A stretch of DNA of 64,000 nt from Muraenolepis orangiensis (Eukaryota > Chordata > Actinopteri > Gadiformes > Muraenolepididae): positions 10,091,602 to 10,155,601 of the forward strand of contig CM051022.1 of the NCBI GenBank assembly GCA_027704905.1, in the 5' to 3' direction. Shown piece by piece: positions 1-13,192 of the stretch. Under the pieces are notes generated by a model. The model was not told the origin of the DNA and ran no database searches. It was given only the letters and a program-made list of their open reading frames with translations. The position numbers and the translations under genes were made by a program. Positions within the stretch are counted from its first letter, which is position 1, and every line of letters starts with the position of its first letter.

Positions 1-132
1 GTACCACTAGATGACACTACAGTGGAGAAGGAGACCCTTTGTGGTATGACTAGGGCGCCATCTGTAGTTCCTACAAGGAACTGCTAGTCAAGTCATTTCA
101 CAATTGTGTGCTACAGTTTGATCAGATGACAG

Positions 133-173
<41 letters not shown>

Positions 174-650
174 GAGAGAGAGAGAGAGACCATACTTTCA
201 TATACCAAGTACCTAACACAACAACAACATGGTGCTTCTTTCATGTCTGCGACTCAGACACATATCACACTGTGGTCACAACCGAGAGACCATCAACTAA
301 ATATACACACATATGCCATCTGGGAGATGCTTTCATTAACAGTGTCAATACCCTGACCTATGACCTTGGTGTTAGTACTGTGCTCGATGGACCGAGCCAG
401 ACGGGATCACACTCTCAGTCGAACACCACTCGCTCACTCTCTCTCTCACTCTCTCTACCTTTTAGAAATTCTGTCTGCACCTTCATGTTCAACGTTAGTT
501 AGTGATTTTAATTTAATCTTCTTAAATGTTCACCTTTGGTTGGACTTCACAAGACACACAGTTCTTTTGAAAGTACAAGCAGAAACAGACTACTTTAATC
601 GACTTATTACCGTGTGTTTATATATCGACTCACTCAAGGGGAGTCTCCTA
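1..650 (+). repeat. Repeat block X, copy 1 (reverse orientation to right-contig copies)
   Basis: This block recurs at 1238-1985 and, reverse-complemented, at 36854-37644, 40048-40593 and 50448-51234. It contains a GA-rich microsatellite (about 128-190) and CT-rich stretches near 431-460. The open frames in it are low-complexity (Glu-Arg runs) and not credible genes. In the right contig X directly follows the 3' flank of the WASL copy, so it is part of the amplified locus. I do not recognise a repeat family. Copy 1 diverges from copy 2 at about 650, where a palindromic element begins. Confidence 0.8.
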
Positions 651-1197
651 CACTGTAAAACCGAATAAGTTAGCAGAACTCAAAAATTTTGAGGCAATGA
701 CTTGCCTCAAAATTTTTGAGTTTATCAACTCAAAAAACTCAAGTTCTCAGTACTCAAAAGTTTTGAGTTCTGAGAACTCAAGTTTTGAGTTCTGAGAACT
801 CAAAAGTTTTGAGTTCTGAGAACTCAAAAGTTTTGAGTACTGAGAACTTGAGTTTTTTGAGTTGATAAACTCAAAACTTTTGATTAGGTGCTACTTAACT
901 AATTTAAGTTACTATGACTTAAAGTTGTCAGTTTTCAGAACTCAAAAGTTTTGATTGGGTGCTACTTGATTATATTCAGTTACTACGACTTAAAGTTTTC
1001 AGTTTTCTATCCGTGGGAATAAGTTAACAGAACTTAAAAAAATAAGTACACAACCACATTATTTGAACTTAATAAAAAATAGTTTTATGTACACAAGTCA
1101 AACATAAATACAATAGAATCACTATAATTAAACAACTTTACAACAGTTAAATATGGCAAATAAAATAAAAACAAACACAACAATTAAAACGTTGTGT
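651..1197. mobile_element. Probable non-autonomous DNA transposon (MITE) with nested palindromes
   Basis: This AT-rich insertion interrupts or separates X copies 1 and 2. It starts at a cactgtaaaa-type end, a pattern common at fish MITE termini. It contains a 20-bp stem with a 4-nt loop at about 679-722 (arms around AATTTTGAGG and its complement). A larger near-perfect palindrome follows at about 717-872, made of repeated TTTTGAGTTCTGAGAACTC motifs. A related motif, gaataagtta, occurs at both 664 and 1018. There is no coding capacity. The family and exact 3' end are uncertain; 1080-1197 is plain AT-rich sequence. Confidence 0.5.
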
Positions 1198-1368
1198 TGA
1201 TCGATACGTTTCGCAGACCACCTGCAGTATTCTCTCGTACCACTAGATGACACTACAGTGGAGAAGGAGACCCTTTGTGGTATGACTAGGGCGCCATCTG
1301 TAGTTCCTACAAGGAACTGCTAGTCAAGTCATTTCACAATTGTGTGCTACAGTTTGATCAGATGACAG

Positions 1369-1409
<41 letters not shown>

Positions 1410-1985
1410 GAGAGAGAGAGAGAGACCATACTTTCATATACCAAGTACCTAACACAACAACAACATGGTGCTTCTTTCATGTCTGCGACTCAGACACATA
1501 TCACACTGTGGTCACAACCGAGAGACCATCAACTAAATATACACACATATGCCATCTGGGAGATGCTTTCATTAACAGTGTCAATACCCTGACCTATGAC
1601 CTTGGTGTTAGTACTGTGCTCGATGGACCGAGCCAGACGGGATCACACTCTCAGTCGAACACCACTCGCTCACTCTCTCTCTCACTCTCTCTACCTTTTA
1701 GAAATTCTGTCTGCACCTTCATGTTCAACGTTAGTTAGTGATTTTAATTTAATCTTCTTAAATGTTCACCTTTGGTTGGACTTCACAAGACACACAGTTC
1801 TTTTGAAAGTACAAGCAGAAACAGGCTACTTTAATCGACTTATTACCGTGTGTTTATATATCGACTCACTCAAGGGGAGTCTCCTACGAAAGAACCGACA
1901 TGACTCATCACTGTTTGAAGTTTGTTTTTAAGGGGCAGGTCAGGGTTAGGCAATCTTTCTCATGGCGATTAAACATCTTGATTTA
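1198..1985 (+). repeat. Repeat block X, copy 2
   Basis: From about 1238 this repeats 1-650 almost base for base (offset 1236), with a shorter GA run. It continues further than copy 1, to the boundary with the WASL 3' flank near 1985. The leading 40 bases match the sequence following X in the right contig (37645-37690, reverse complement), so the X boundary and its neighbour are conserved between contigs. Confidence 0.8.
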
Positions 1986-3920
1986 ATTCCTCTCTTGTAC
2001 ATGTCAATCAATAGGGAGGGGGGGGGTAAGGTGTATTTGTAGGCTAGTCTGTATATGGATATTAGGCGAGTGAATGTCATTTAGTATAGAAGTGGTGTAA
2101 AAATACAATTTAAACCGGTAATAGCGAACTCGGTGCTCCGACCTCCAGGGTGGAAAACCTGACCTGAGGGGGGGGGGGGGGGGGCATTCCAGTTGAAAGT
2201 TCCTGGCTGGAACCGGGAAATTCCGACCTCCGTGTACAGCTCGAACGCAGGGTCACACTGCGACTCCCGAGCCGAAACACCTGCCCTCTCTGGATGGAAG
2301 AAAATCTGCATACTTTCACAATAAAACATTATTCTCAAACAACCATTGGAACAAATATTAAATCTAAAGTTTTAGAACTTTTTTCCTTTTACAAATGAAC
2401 AGAACGCTAAAACAGAACGGACTAAAAAAAGTTATTTTTTATATATATTTTTATTTTTAGAAAATATAGTGGTGCCAACAGCGCAGAAAATGGAAGAATG
2501 GAAATTCAATAAATCACTTAAGACTAATTTAGAGAGTGAGTCATGGAGCCGATAAACCTGGCTTGACGTCGGGGGGGGAAACAAACAAAAATAAATTGAG
2601 AAACTTTAGCATTTTAATGGCTGAACGCAGCAGCCTCAACGTTAATAAACACACATAATGGTTAAGTTGTATCGAGTTTGTTTCACATTGACACAAACCC
2701 TGATAAAAGTCAACAGCGGAACATCATAAACAAATGCACTAGTTTCTTCAAAAGGTTTTAGGGCATTTGAAGCGGTCTAGTGTGTTTGTTTGTTTTTTTG
2801 ACAAAGGCTATTTTTTTATTTGCATGATAAATGTGTTGAACCCAGAAATGATGACACGCAGTTTTATCCACGTCTCTACTGTGTAGTACAACTGTACAAC
2901 GAACGACACCATTACTGATTATTTATTGAGTCATTAACATCTGGCCCCATTCTAAAAAAAAAATTAATAATTTTAAAATGATTTTATTTATTTTCAGTTT
3001 TACACGGTGTACTTAACCCCTAGATAAAAAAAAAACCAAAACGAGTTTAAACAAAAAGAAAGACAAATATGTATTCTGTAGTGTGTGTGTGTGTGTGTGT
3101 GACAAGTAAAAAAAAAACTAAAGGAAAACAAAGTAGTCCCATAAAATTCACGGACAGCCAACATTTAGGTCGCGGCCCACCTTTTTGTATACGTTGTTAA
3201 TGCATAGTTGGATGGCGTATGGATTGGTTAAATGCATGATGACCAGGTGTGGTTTACCTGGGTAGTAAAGCGACCCACATAGAGCTAAACCCACAGTCAT
3301 GCAGTCATGAGGAGTCTTCCTCTTTCCATTTGTGCAAAAATATAACAAGACTCGGAACCTCTGGAGCTAATTTACAATTGGTGAACGGATTATAAAGCTA
3401 AATAGTCAGGAGGCGAAAGAACGTATTTTTTTTCCCTTCTTCTTCTTCTTCTTCTTCTGTGTTTTAAGAAAATAAGAGCGCTAAACAAGGATAATTTATT
3501 TTTCGAATAAGTAAAAATAAACTACAGAGCAATAGGATATGAAAATAGTCCTGTTGAATAGCTTTTTTTCACCTCGCTGATTAACAACACTTGTTTCTTT
3601 ACCAACCACCATCCACTAAATCACTTATCTAAAACAAGAAAAATAAACTCTAGCTCAAGAGACGATTTGATGTCATAATTGCACGCGTCAATCTGGGGGG
3701 AATGGAGGGAGGATTTTTGCGAAAGCATTATCAAGTAAGGGTGGGGGCAAGGGACAATACGCATCAGTATCCATCACCAGCAAGACGAAAGGCAAAACAT
3801 AAATCAGGGAAAGAGAAATAAGAAAAGACAAGAATAGAAAAAGAAGAAATATTGTTACAGTAGGATACCAGGGAGACATATTTACAGATTAAACAGGGTT
3901 TTGCACAGATTAGTGCAAAT
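1986..3920 (-). pseudogene. WASL 3'-UTR/3'-flank homologue, left contig
   Basis: Read on the minus strand, this matches 48560-50447 downstream of the WASL stop codon. It includes the same GT/CA microsatellite (3081-3102), a G-run of variable length (2169-2184) and TTC repeats (3439-3458). The final WASL exon (acidic tail plus stop) is missing. Reading leftwards, exon E is joined directly to 3'-UTR sequence at about 3920. Short ORFs here (for example 2081-2338 and 3148-3348) also exist in the right copy but have no recognisable domain and lie in the untranslated part. Confidence 0.75.
3081..3102. repeat. (GT)n microsatellite
   Basis: A pure GT run lies in the left WASL 3' flank. Its complement is at about 49382-49401 in the right copy. 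Confidence 0.9.
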
Positions 3921-6013
3921 GTGGATGGCCTTGTTCCTCTTCTGCATCACCTCCATCAGGGCGCCTACGATGCCCGCTGAGGGAGCGGGCTCGGAGCCCT
4001 CTTCCCTCTGCAGCGACACAAGAGCAACCACGTCATAATAATGCTAAATCAATCCGCCCCGTGAGGGGGGATGAGGCGGGGCTGGAAAGGTAACACAAAG
4101 AGTGAGTAACTCTAAACAAAAATGCAGGCGTGAGAATTCAGAAGCTAGTTGACACTTTCGTGAAGAGCAACAAGAGCAACCACATCAAAGGTCGGGGCGG
4201 CCTTGGAAATTACTTGTAAAATACTAAAAAGATGCTAAAAGCCACATGCATTGAAACCTACAATTCCACCGAGGAGGACCTGAGGATACAACCACAGCGG
4301 TCAGATCGCATCTGATAGACCAGGCAAAGAAAACCCTTCTCTCAAAGGTTGAAGTTGACGAACCCACGACGTATAAAAGACTGTCAAAATCAATCAAATT
4401 GCGAATATACACAAAACCCAAAGGGTACCTGTATAATATAAACGTTTTACACAACCAAGTAGAAATAGAGGAAGATCTCATCTACATACAACGCGGATAC
4501 AGACAATTTAAGAGTTAACACTTTTGCACAAAGCACCCCAGTCTGCCTGTATGTGTCCGTCTGTGTGTGGATCTTGGCTGGACCGTAAAAAGCCGAAGAC
4601 GTTCCGCTGCTCACCTCGTCTCCTCGGCTCGTTCTTCACCGCCTCCACGCCGCACTTCTTCCTCTCGATGACCTTGGACGTCTCCTTGTCCTTCAGCTGG
4701 GCCTCCGAGAAGCCGCACATGTCAAACAGGTGCTTCAGCTCGGGGTCCTGGTTCTTCAGCTGGGGGTCGGGAGGAAATTATATTCTTATACGTCTTTAAG
4801 TTTAGTTAGTAGTTTAGTTTCTGATGTTTGATGGCCACCCAACAGTACAGATATAGATTTGGAACATACAGGATTGAAATAAGGTATTTTAGGGTTTGAC
4901 TTTTGAAATTACGTGACAAAATTGGCACAATTCTGAACCAATTCCCTGAGCATAAATAAATAAATACTTAAATAGTCAACATAGCCGCCAGTGTACTCCG
5001 ATGGCACAGACACACAAAAAGACATTTGCATTATTATTCCCATTAACACAAGTATTATGAGTAATCCAGATGCCTGGTTATAATGCATTCAAATCCCCCG
5101 CCACCCACACCCCAGAACATGCATTCACATCTCCTCCTACAGTATATAACACAGTATAATACAGTGTAAATGTGTCCACTGCCATGATGAATAGCGCCAG
5201 CTTAAGTCACGCCATGCGGTGCAGCATGCTAGCTTTACATAAGACTCATCGTGCGACAGGGCGAAGCATACTTGTACAAGGACTTGGCACGGCCATTCGA
5301 GGGTTCATCAATTCATTATTTCCTCTTATACCTCATAGATTCATCACGCATTTAGCGATCCATTGACAGTCAAGTTTATTAATCGATTCACATCCATTCT
5401 CATATTCTTCCATCTATCCATCCATGCATACAGCCATCCACTCTCATTCATTGGATCATAAATGCGTCTAACCATCCATTTAATCCATCCAATTATTTGC
5501 CATCCATCCATCCATCCATCCTCATGCTTCATCCTAAAAAGCCAGACTCGTACTTAAAAACATGGCTTTGACTAAACCATGAAATGTATTAATCCTGTCT
5601 GCCAACCTGACGCCACACTTCTTTAATCTGTCGTAATTACTTTTATTTTTTTGCTGTGCCCAGAGTTTGTGGATTATGCGGAAAATATGAAAATATTCAC
5701 CCCACAACATGTTCCTTTACAAACTGTGCCAAGAGCTTTGTCCCATCGTTTTCCACCCTGACTCAACTTCAAGAGAGAAAATGGATGCAAAAACGTGCAA
5801 AAGTTGACTTACATCAAATCCCGTGTTGTGCCTAAAGGGAGGTAGAGGGGAGAGTGTAAGTCAATACAGGGGAGAGAGAGACAGAGAGAGGGTGTAAGAC
5901 AATACATAGAGAGACACGGAGACAGGGTGTAAGACAATACAGAGAGACACACAAAGCAAAGGTGTAAGACAATCGAGAGTGAGACTAAAAGAGAGAAAGG
6001 GTATAAGACAATA
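3921..6013 (-). pseudogene. WASL exon array, unit 1 (distal end)
   Basis: Exons in gene order on the minus strand are: shortened exon B 5813-5831; exon C 4615-4759; broken proline exon D' near 4055-4082; exon E 3921-4007. Exon E has lost its last 7 bases and its splice donor and runs into 3'-UTR sequence. Exon C codes for the GBD helix region ([20 protein letters not shown]) but lacks four residues present in the right-contig exon and has Leu-to-Pro and Gly-to-Cys changes. D' reaches a TAG after about twelve codons. Intron B-C (4760-5812) carries an ATCC-type tetranucleotide run near 5465-5520. It cannot code for a working VCA end. Confidence 0.85.
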
Positions 6014-9000
6014 ATAACGTTAATGCACATGCTGGCTGGCAAATGTAGCATCAGCTAACTGAAATAAGTGAAGTGAATTTTTGAACCAAAATAAAATACT
6101 GAAACTGAAATAAAGGACTGAAAAGTAAAGTAAACATGCATTGTTTTCTTAAATCCATTCCAGTATTTTAAAACTACATGACTAAACCAAAAAAATCAAA
6201 TGATGCATTTTACATTTTGGATTATTCCTCATTACGGTTTTAATTTCAAACCATGCGCACACAGCATATACGAGACTCTTGTGACTCGGGAAAGCAAGCA
6301 AGCAAGCTTGTGAGTGAGTGATTGAGTGAGTGAGTGAGTGAGCGTTACCCGAGGAGTGGATGGCCTTGCTCCTCTTCTGCATCACCTCCATCAGGGCGCC
6401 TACGATGCCCGCTGAGGGAGCGGGCTCGGAGCCCTCTTCCCTCTGCAGCGACACAAGAGCAACCACGTCAAAAAGGGTCAAACCACAGCAGTCCAACCCC
6501 AGCTCCCAATCAGAAACAAGAGGCCACAGCGGACACAATTACAATAGAAACTGAATTTTGCACTGATGGCTGAACGCAGTAGCCTCGACCCCATTCAATA
6601 AAATCATTTATCGAAGTTACGATGCGACACAGGGGTTGGTGGGGTGGAGGGGGAGGGGCCGAGCCGTGGTGGGGGGGCGGGGGTGGAGGCTATGAATACC
6701 ACCATCTTAGATGATGTGGATTAATAATGCTAAATCAATCCGCCCCGTGAGGGGGGAGGAGGCGGGGCTGGAAAGGTAACACAAAGAGTGAGTAACTCTA
6801 AACAAAAATGCAGGCGAGAGAATTCAGAAGCTAGTTGACACTTTCGTGAAGAGCAACAAGAGCAACCACATCAAAGGTCGGGGCGGCCTTGGAAATTACT
6901 TGTAAAATACTAAAAAGATGCTAAAAGCCACATGCATTGAAACCTACCATTCCACCGAGGAGGACCTGAGGATACAACCACAGCGGTCAGATCGCATCTG
7001 ATAGACCAGGCAAAGAAAACCCTTCTCTCAAAGGTTGAAGTTGACGAACCCACGACGTATAAAAGACTGTCAAAATCAATCAAATTGCGAATATACACAA
7101 AACCCAAAGGGTACCTGTATAATATAAACGTTTTACACAACCAAGTAGAAATAGAGGAAGATCTCATCTACATACAACGCGGATACAGACAATTTAAGAG
7201 TTAACACTTTTGCACAAAGCACCCCAGTCTGCCTGTATGTGTCCGTCTGTGTGTGGATCTTGGCTGGACCGTAAAAAGCCGAAGACGTTCCGCTGCTCAC
7301 CTCGTCTCCTCGGCTCGTTCTTCACCGCCTCCACGCCGCACTTCTTCTCGATGACCTCGTAGATGACCTTGGACGTCTCCTTGTCCTTCAGCTGGGCGTT
7401 CGAGATGCCGCACATGTCAAACAGGTGCTTCAGCTCGGGGTCCTGGTTGTTCAGCTGGGGGTCGGGAGGAAATTATATTGTTATACGTCTTTAAGTTTAG
7501 TTTAGTAGTTAGTAGTTTAGTTTCTGATGTTTGATGGCCACCCAACAGTACAGATATAGATTTGGAACATACAGGATTGAAATAAGGTATTTTAGGGTTT
7601 GACTTTTGAAATTACGTGACAAAATTGGCACAATTCTGAACCAATTCCCTGAGCATAAATAAATAAATACTTAAATAGTCAACATAGCCGCCAGTGTACT
7701 CCGATGGCACAGACACACAAAAAGACATTTGCATTATTATTCCCATTAACACAAGTATTATGAGTAATCCAGATGCCTGGTTATAATGCATTCAAATCCC
7801 CCGCCACCCACACCCCAGAACATGCATTCACATCTCCTCCTACGGTATATAACACAGTATAATACAGTGTAAATGTGTCCACTGCCATGATGAATAGCGC
7901 CAGCTTAAGTCACGCCATGCGGTGCAGCATGCTAGCTTTACATAAGACTCATCGTGCGACAGGGCGAAGCATAACTTGTACAAGGACTTGGCACGGCCAT
8001 TCGAGGGTTCATCAATTCATTATTTCCTCTTATACCTCATAGATTCATCACGCATTTAGCGATCCATTGACAGTCAAGTTTATTAATCGATTCAATCCAT
8101 TCTCATATTCTTCCATCTATCCATCCATGCATACAGCCATCCACTCTCATTCATTGGATCATAAATGCGTCTAACCATCCATTTAATCCATCCAATTATT
8201 TGCCATCCATCCATCCTCATGCTTCATCCTAAAAAGCCAGACTCGTACTTAAAAACATGGCTTTGACTAAACCATGAAATGTATTAATCCTGTCTGCCAA
8301 CCTGACGCCACACTTCTTTAATCTGTCGTAATTACTTTTATTTTTTTGCTGTGCCCAGAGTTTGTGGATTATGCGGAAAATATGAAAATATTCACCCCAC
8401 AACATGTTCCTTTACAAACTGTGCCAAGAGCTTTGTCCCATCGTTTTCCACCCTGACTCAACTTCAAGAGAGAAAATGGATGCAAAAACGTGCAAAAGTT
8501 GACTTACATCAAATCCCGTGTTGGATCCCATCCCACGTGTCCAATGTGCCTAAAGGGAGGTAGAGGGGAGAGTGTAAGTCAATACAGGAGAGAGAGAGAC
8601 AGAGAGAGGGTGTAAGACAATACATAGAGAGACACGGAGACAGGGTGTAAGACAATACAGAGAGACACACAAAGCGAAGGTGTAAGACAATCGAGAGTGA
8701 GACAAATAGAGAGAAAGGGTATAAGACAATACAGAGAGAGACACACACAGACACAGAGAGAGAAAGGGTATAAGACAATACAGAGAGAGACACACACATA
8801 TAGACACACAGAGACAGAGAGAGAAAGGGTATAAGACAATACAGAGAGAGACACACACAGGTAGACACACAGACAGAGAGAGAAAGGGTATAAGACAATA
8901 CGGAGAGAGACACACACAGAGAGACAGAGACAGAGCGTGTGTGTGTAAGACAATATAGAGAAAGGGAGAGAGGGCTTAAACGGGAGACACGTTGATCAAA

Positions 9001-10489
9001 TGCCACATTAATATTGAATTAGTTACAAAAACGGACCATCGGGTCCATATAAGTGAACAATGTGCCGTCAACAAAGAGAGTGTGCGTTCGATCGAGGGGC
9101 CACACAAAGCATTTAAACTCCAAACTAGTCTCCAGTCTGTCCAGTGATGGACAGCTGCAGATGGAAGACAGAAGCACTACTCCAGCTCAGCCCGTGTTTT
9201 GTTCTGCGCATCTGAATCCAACAGATATGAACGCCACTGATCCCATTTCCATGATCTACATGATTATACAAGCCAATGCTATGAATACCACCGTCTTAGA
9301 TGATGTGGATTAATAATGCCAAATCAAAACCAGTGTCCATTAGAACGCATGATGGGAGAAAGGGATGGGGGTGGGCCTCGAGCTGACGGACAAGTCAAAT
9401 GGTGTTTGGATTGGTCCATCATGAACTATTGACACACGTCGACAGAATTGAGACAATCCAGTGACAATTGCTAAAATATATAATTATTTGGAGGTTTTAT
9501 CATCGCCATCATTTTCTGATGCAGATGACTTGTACGTGCGCTTACACAACTATGAAATAGCCTGGTGTGTCCATCGATTGCATGGAATGCCCAAACTAAA
9601 TTAAAGTACTAATTCAGTAGACGTCACCCGGAACAAGGCGCCTCTACTCACTGGAAGTTGCTGGGAGTGCCGATGTTGGCCTTGGTCACCTTCTTCTCCT
9701 TCTTGGGCAGGGAGGAGTGCATGTTGTTGTTCATCTGAGAGTTGTTGTGGTAGCGGTGTCCCTGGGCGTTTTGAATCTCCGGGTTCTTGATGTCATGTCA
9801 TAGATTCATCACGCATTTAGCGATCCATTGACAGTCAAGTTTATTAATCGATTCATTCCTTCATTAGGCCAATCCATTCTCATATTCATCCATCTATCCA
9901 TCCATGCATACAGCCATCCACTCTCATTCATTGGATCATAAATGCGTCTAACCATCCATTTAATCCATCCAATTATTTGCCATCCATCCATCCATCCTCA
10001 TGCTTCATCCTAAAAAGCCAGACTCGTACTTAAAAACATGGCTTTGACTAAACCATGAAATGTATTAATCCTGTCTGCCAACCTGACGCCACACTTCTTT
10101 AATCTGTCGTAATTACTTTTATTTTTTTGCTGTGCCCAGAGTTTGTGGATTATGCGGAAAATATGAAAATATTCACCCCACAACATGTTCCTTTACAAAC
10201 TGTGCCAAGAGCTTTGTCCCATCGTTTTCCACCCTGACTCAACTTCAAGAGAGAAAATGGATGCAAAAACGTGCAAAAGTTGACTTACATCAAATCCCGT
10301 GTTGTGCCTAAAGGGAGGTAGAGGGGAGAGTGTAAGTCAATACAGGGGAGAGAGAGACAGAGAGAGGGTGTAAGACAATACATAGAGAGACACGGAGACA
10401 GGGTGTAAGACAATACAGAGAGACACACAAAGCAAAGGTGTAAGACAATCGAGAGTGAGACAAAAAGAGAGAAAGGGTATAAGACAATA
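6014..10489 (-). pseudogene. WASL exon array, unit 2 (long unit with extra exon A and B)
   Basis: Exons in gene order on the minus strand are: shortened B 10289-10307; truncated A 9652-9794; nearly full B 8508-8549; C 7301-7454; D' 6739-6767 with a displaced proline-rich fragment at about 6627-6687; E 6349-6442. Exon C here is full length (154 nt) with VIYEVIEKK, closer to the right-contig exon than other copies. Exon B at 8508 has lost one base (42 instead of 43 nt), which shifts the frame. The truncated exon A is fused at 9794/9795 to intron B-C sequence and has no acceptor. The unit is 4,476 bp against 2.7 kb for simple units. Confidence 0.85.
8550..8975. repeat. GA/CT-rich minisatellite next to exon B (left copy)
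   Basis: A roughly 60-bp period of agacaata/gagagagacacacaca/gagagaaagggtata motifs lies just upstream (gene sense) of exon B, where its complement forms the polypyrimidine tract. Other copies are at 21423-21720, 23052-23490, 44081-44470 and 60482-60790. Shorter versions lie at about 5832-6013, 10308-10489, 13011-13192, 15730-15911 and 18469-18650. The long serine/leucine/cysteine ORFs through it are repeat artefacts. Confidence 0.8.
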
Positions 10490-13192
10490 ATAACGTTAAT
10501 GCACATGCTGGCTGGCAAATGTAGCATCAGCTAACTGAAATAAGTGAAGTGAATTTTTGAACCAAAATAAAATACTGAAACTGAAATAAAGGACTGAAAA
10601 GTAAAGTAAACATGCATTGTTTTCTTAAATCCATTCCAGTATTTTAAAACTACATGACTAAACCAAAAAAATCAAATGATGCATTTTACATTTTGGATTA
10701 TTCCTCATTACGGTTTTAATTTCAAACCATGCGCACACAGCATATACGAGACTCTTGTGACTCGGGAAAGCAAGCAAGCAAGCTTGTGAGTGAGTGATTG
10801 AGTGAGTGAGTGAGTGAGCGTTACCCGAGGAGTGGATGGCCTTGCTCCTCTTCTGCATCACCTCCATCAGGGCGCCTACGATGCCCGCTGAGGGAGCGGG
10901 CTCGGAGCCCTCTTCCCTCTGCAGCGACACAAGAGCAACCACGTCAAAAAGGGTCAAACCACAGCAGTCCAACCCCAGCTCCCAATCAGAAACAAGAGGC
11001 CACAGCGGACACAATTACAATAGAAACTGAATTTTGCACTGATGGCTGAACGCAGTAGCCTCGACCCCATTCAATAAAATCATTTATCGAAGTTACGATG
11101 CGACACAGGGGTTGGTGGGGTGGAGGGGGAGGGGCCGAGCCGTGGTGGGGGGGCGGGGGTGGAGGCTATGAATACCACCATCTTAGATGATGTGGATTAA
11201 TAATGCTAAATCAATCCGCCCCGTGAGGGGGGAGGAGGCGGGGCTGGAAAGGTAACACAAAGAGTGAGTAACTCTAAACAAAAATGCAGGCGTGAGAATT
11301 CAGAAGCTAGTTGACACTTTCGTGAAGAGCAACAAGAGCAACCACATCAAAGGTCGGGGCGGCCTTGGAAATTACTTGTAAAATACTAAAAAGATGCTAA
11401 AAGCCACATGCATTGAAACCTACAATTCCACCGAGGAGGACCTGAGGATACAACCACAGCGGTCAGATCGCATCTGATAGACCAGGCAAAGAAAACCCTT
11501 CTCTCAAAGGTTGAAGTTGACGAACCCACGACGTATAAAAGACTGTCAAAATCAATCAAATTGCGAATATACACAAAACCCAAAGGGTACCTGTATAATA
11601 TAAACGTTTTACACAACCAAGTAGAAATAGAGGAAGATCTCATCTACATACAACGCGGATACAGACAATTTAAGAGTTAACACTTTTGCACAAAGCACCC
11701 CAGTCTGCCTGTATGTGTCCGTCTGTGTGTGGATCTTGGCTGGACCGTAAAAAGCCGAAGACGTTCCGCTGCTCACCTCGTCTCCTCGGCTCGTTCTTCA
11801 CCGCCTCCACGCCGCACTTCTTCCTCTCGATGACCTTGGACGTCTCCTTGTCCTTCAGCTGGGCCTCCGAGAAGCCGCACATGTCAAACAGGTGCTTCAG
11901 CTCGGGGTCCTGGTTCTTCAGCTGGGGGTCGGGAGGAAATTATATTCTTATACGTCTTTAAGTTTAGTTTAGTAGTTTAGTTTCTGATGTTTGATGGCCA
12001 CCCAACAGTACAGATATAGATTTGGAACATACAGGATTGAAATAAGGTATTTTAGGGTTTGACTTTTGAAATTACGTGACAAAATTGGCACAATTCTGAA
12101 CCAATTCCCTGAGCATAAATAAATAAATACTTAAATAGTCAACATAGCCGCCAGTGTACTCCGATGGCACAGACACACAAAAAGACATTTGCATTATTAT
12201 TCCCATTAACACAAGTATTATGAGTAATCCAGATGCCTGGTTATAATGCATTCAAATCCCCCGCCACCCACACCCCAGAACATGCATTCACATCTCCTCC
12301 TACGGTATATAACACAGTATAATACAGTGTAAATGTGTCCACTGCCATGATGAATAGCGCCAGCTTAAGTCACGCCATGCGGTGCAGCATGCTAGCTTTA
12401 CATAAGACTCATCGTGCGACAGGGCGAAGCATAACTTGTACAAGGACTTGGCACGGCCATTCGAGGGTTCATCAATTCATTATTTCCTCTTATACCTCAT
12501 AGATTCATCACGCATTTAGCGATCCATTGACAGTCAAGTTTATTAATCGATTCATTCCTTCATTAGGCCAATCCATTCTCATATTCTTCCATCTATCCAT
12601 CCATGCATACAGCCATCCACTCTCATTCATTGGATCATAAATGCGTCTAACCATCCATTTAATCCATCCAATTATTTGCCATCCATCCATCCATCCATCC
12701 TCATGCTTCATCCTAAAAAGCCAGACTCGTACTTAAAAACATGGCTTTGACTAAACCATGAAATGTATTAATCCTGTCTGCCAACCTGACGCCACACTTC
12801 TTTAATCTGTCGTAATTACTTTTATTTTTTTGCTGTGCCCAGAGTTTGTGGATTATGCGGAAAATATGAAAATATTCACCCCACAACATGTTCCTTTACA
12901 AACTGTGCCAAGAGCTTTGTCCCATCGTTTTCCACCCTGACTCAACTTCAAGAGAGAAAATGGATGCAAAAACGTGCAAAAGTTGACTTACATCAAATCC
13001 CGTGTTGTGCCTAAAGGGAGGTAGAGGGGAGAGTGTAAGTCAATACAGGGGAGAGAGAGACAGAGAGAGGGTGTAAGACAATACATAGAGAGACACGGAG
13101 ACAGGGTGTAAGACAATACAGAGAGACACACAAAGCAAAGGTGTAAGACAATCGAGAGTGAGACTAAAAGAGAGAAAGGGTATAAGACAATA
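10490..13192 (-). pseudogene. WASL exon array, unit 3
   Basis: A simple unit of 2,703 bp. Gene order on the minus strand is: shortened B 12992-13010 (19 nt); C 11777-11921 (145 nt); D' near 11214-11242 with early TAG; E 10825-10918 (94 nt). Splice borders are conserved: acceptor CCCCCAG before C, GTGAGC after C. Exon E ends in codon phase 1 whereas exon B starts in phase 2, so reading through from one unit to the next would also break frame. Confidence 0.85.

Noticed and set aside
108..356. Glu-Arg-rich ORF, also at 1344-1592 and 37340-37537 (reverse)
   Set aside because: It is translation of a GA microsatellite in block X, with no domain or codon signal.
2081..2338. 85-codon ORF, also at 50129-50386
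   Set aside because: Downstream of the WASL stop in both contigs, interrupted by a variable G-run that changes its frame; likely a fish repeat in the 3' flank.
5344..5532. Met/Asp/Trp-rich ORFs in intron B-C copies
   Set aside because: Translation of a GGAT/ATCC tetranucleotide repeat.
8351..8563. Cys-rich ORF resembling a zinc finger ([11 protein letters not shown])
   Set aside because: It starts at GTG, lies antisense in intron B-C and is cut short in the other copies; no real family pattern.
8509..9006. Long Ser/Leu/Cys ORFs on the minus strand (also 21.4, 23.1, 44.1 and 60.5 kb)
   Set aside because: They run through a CT-rich minisatellite in several frames at once and lie in a WASL intron.
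9053..9313. 86-codon ORF preserved in five copies
   Set aside because: It is antisense to WASL inside intron A-B. Conservation equals that of the surrounding non-coding intron, so it reflects recent duplication.
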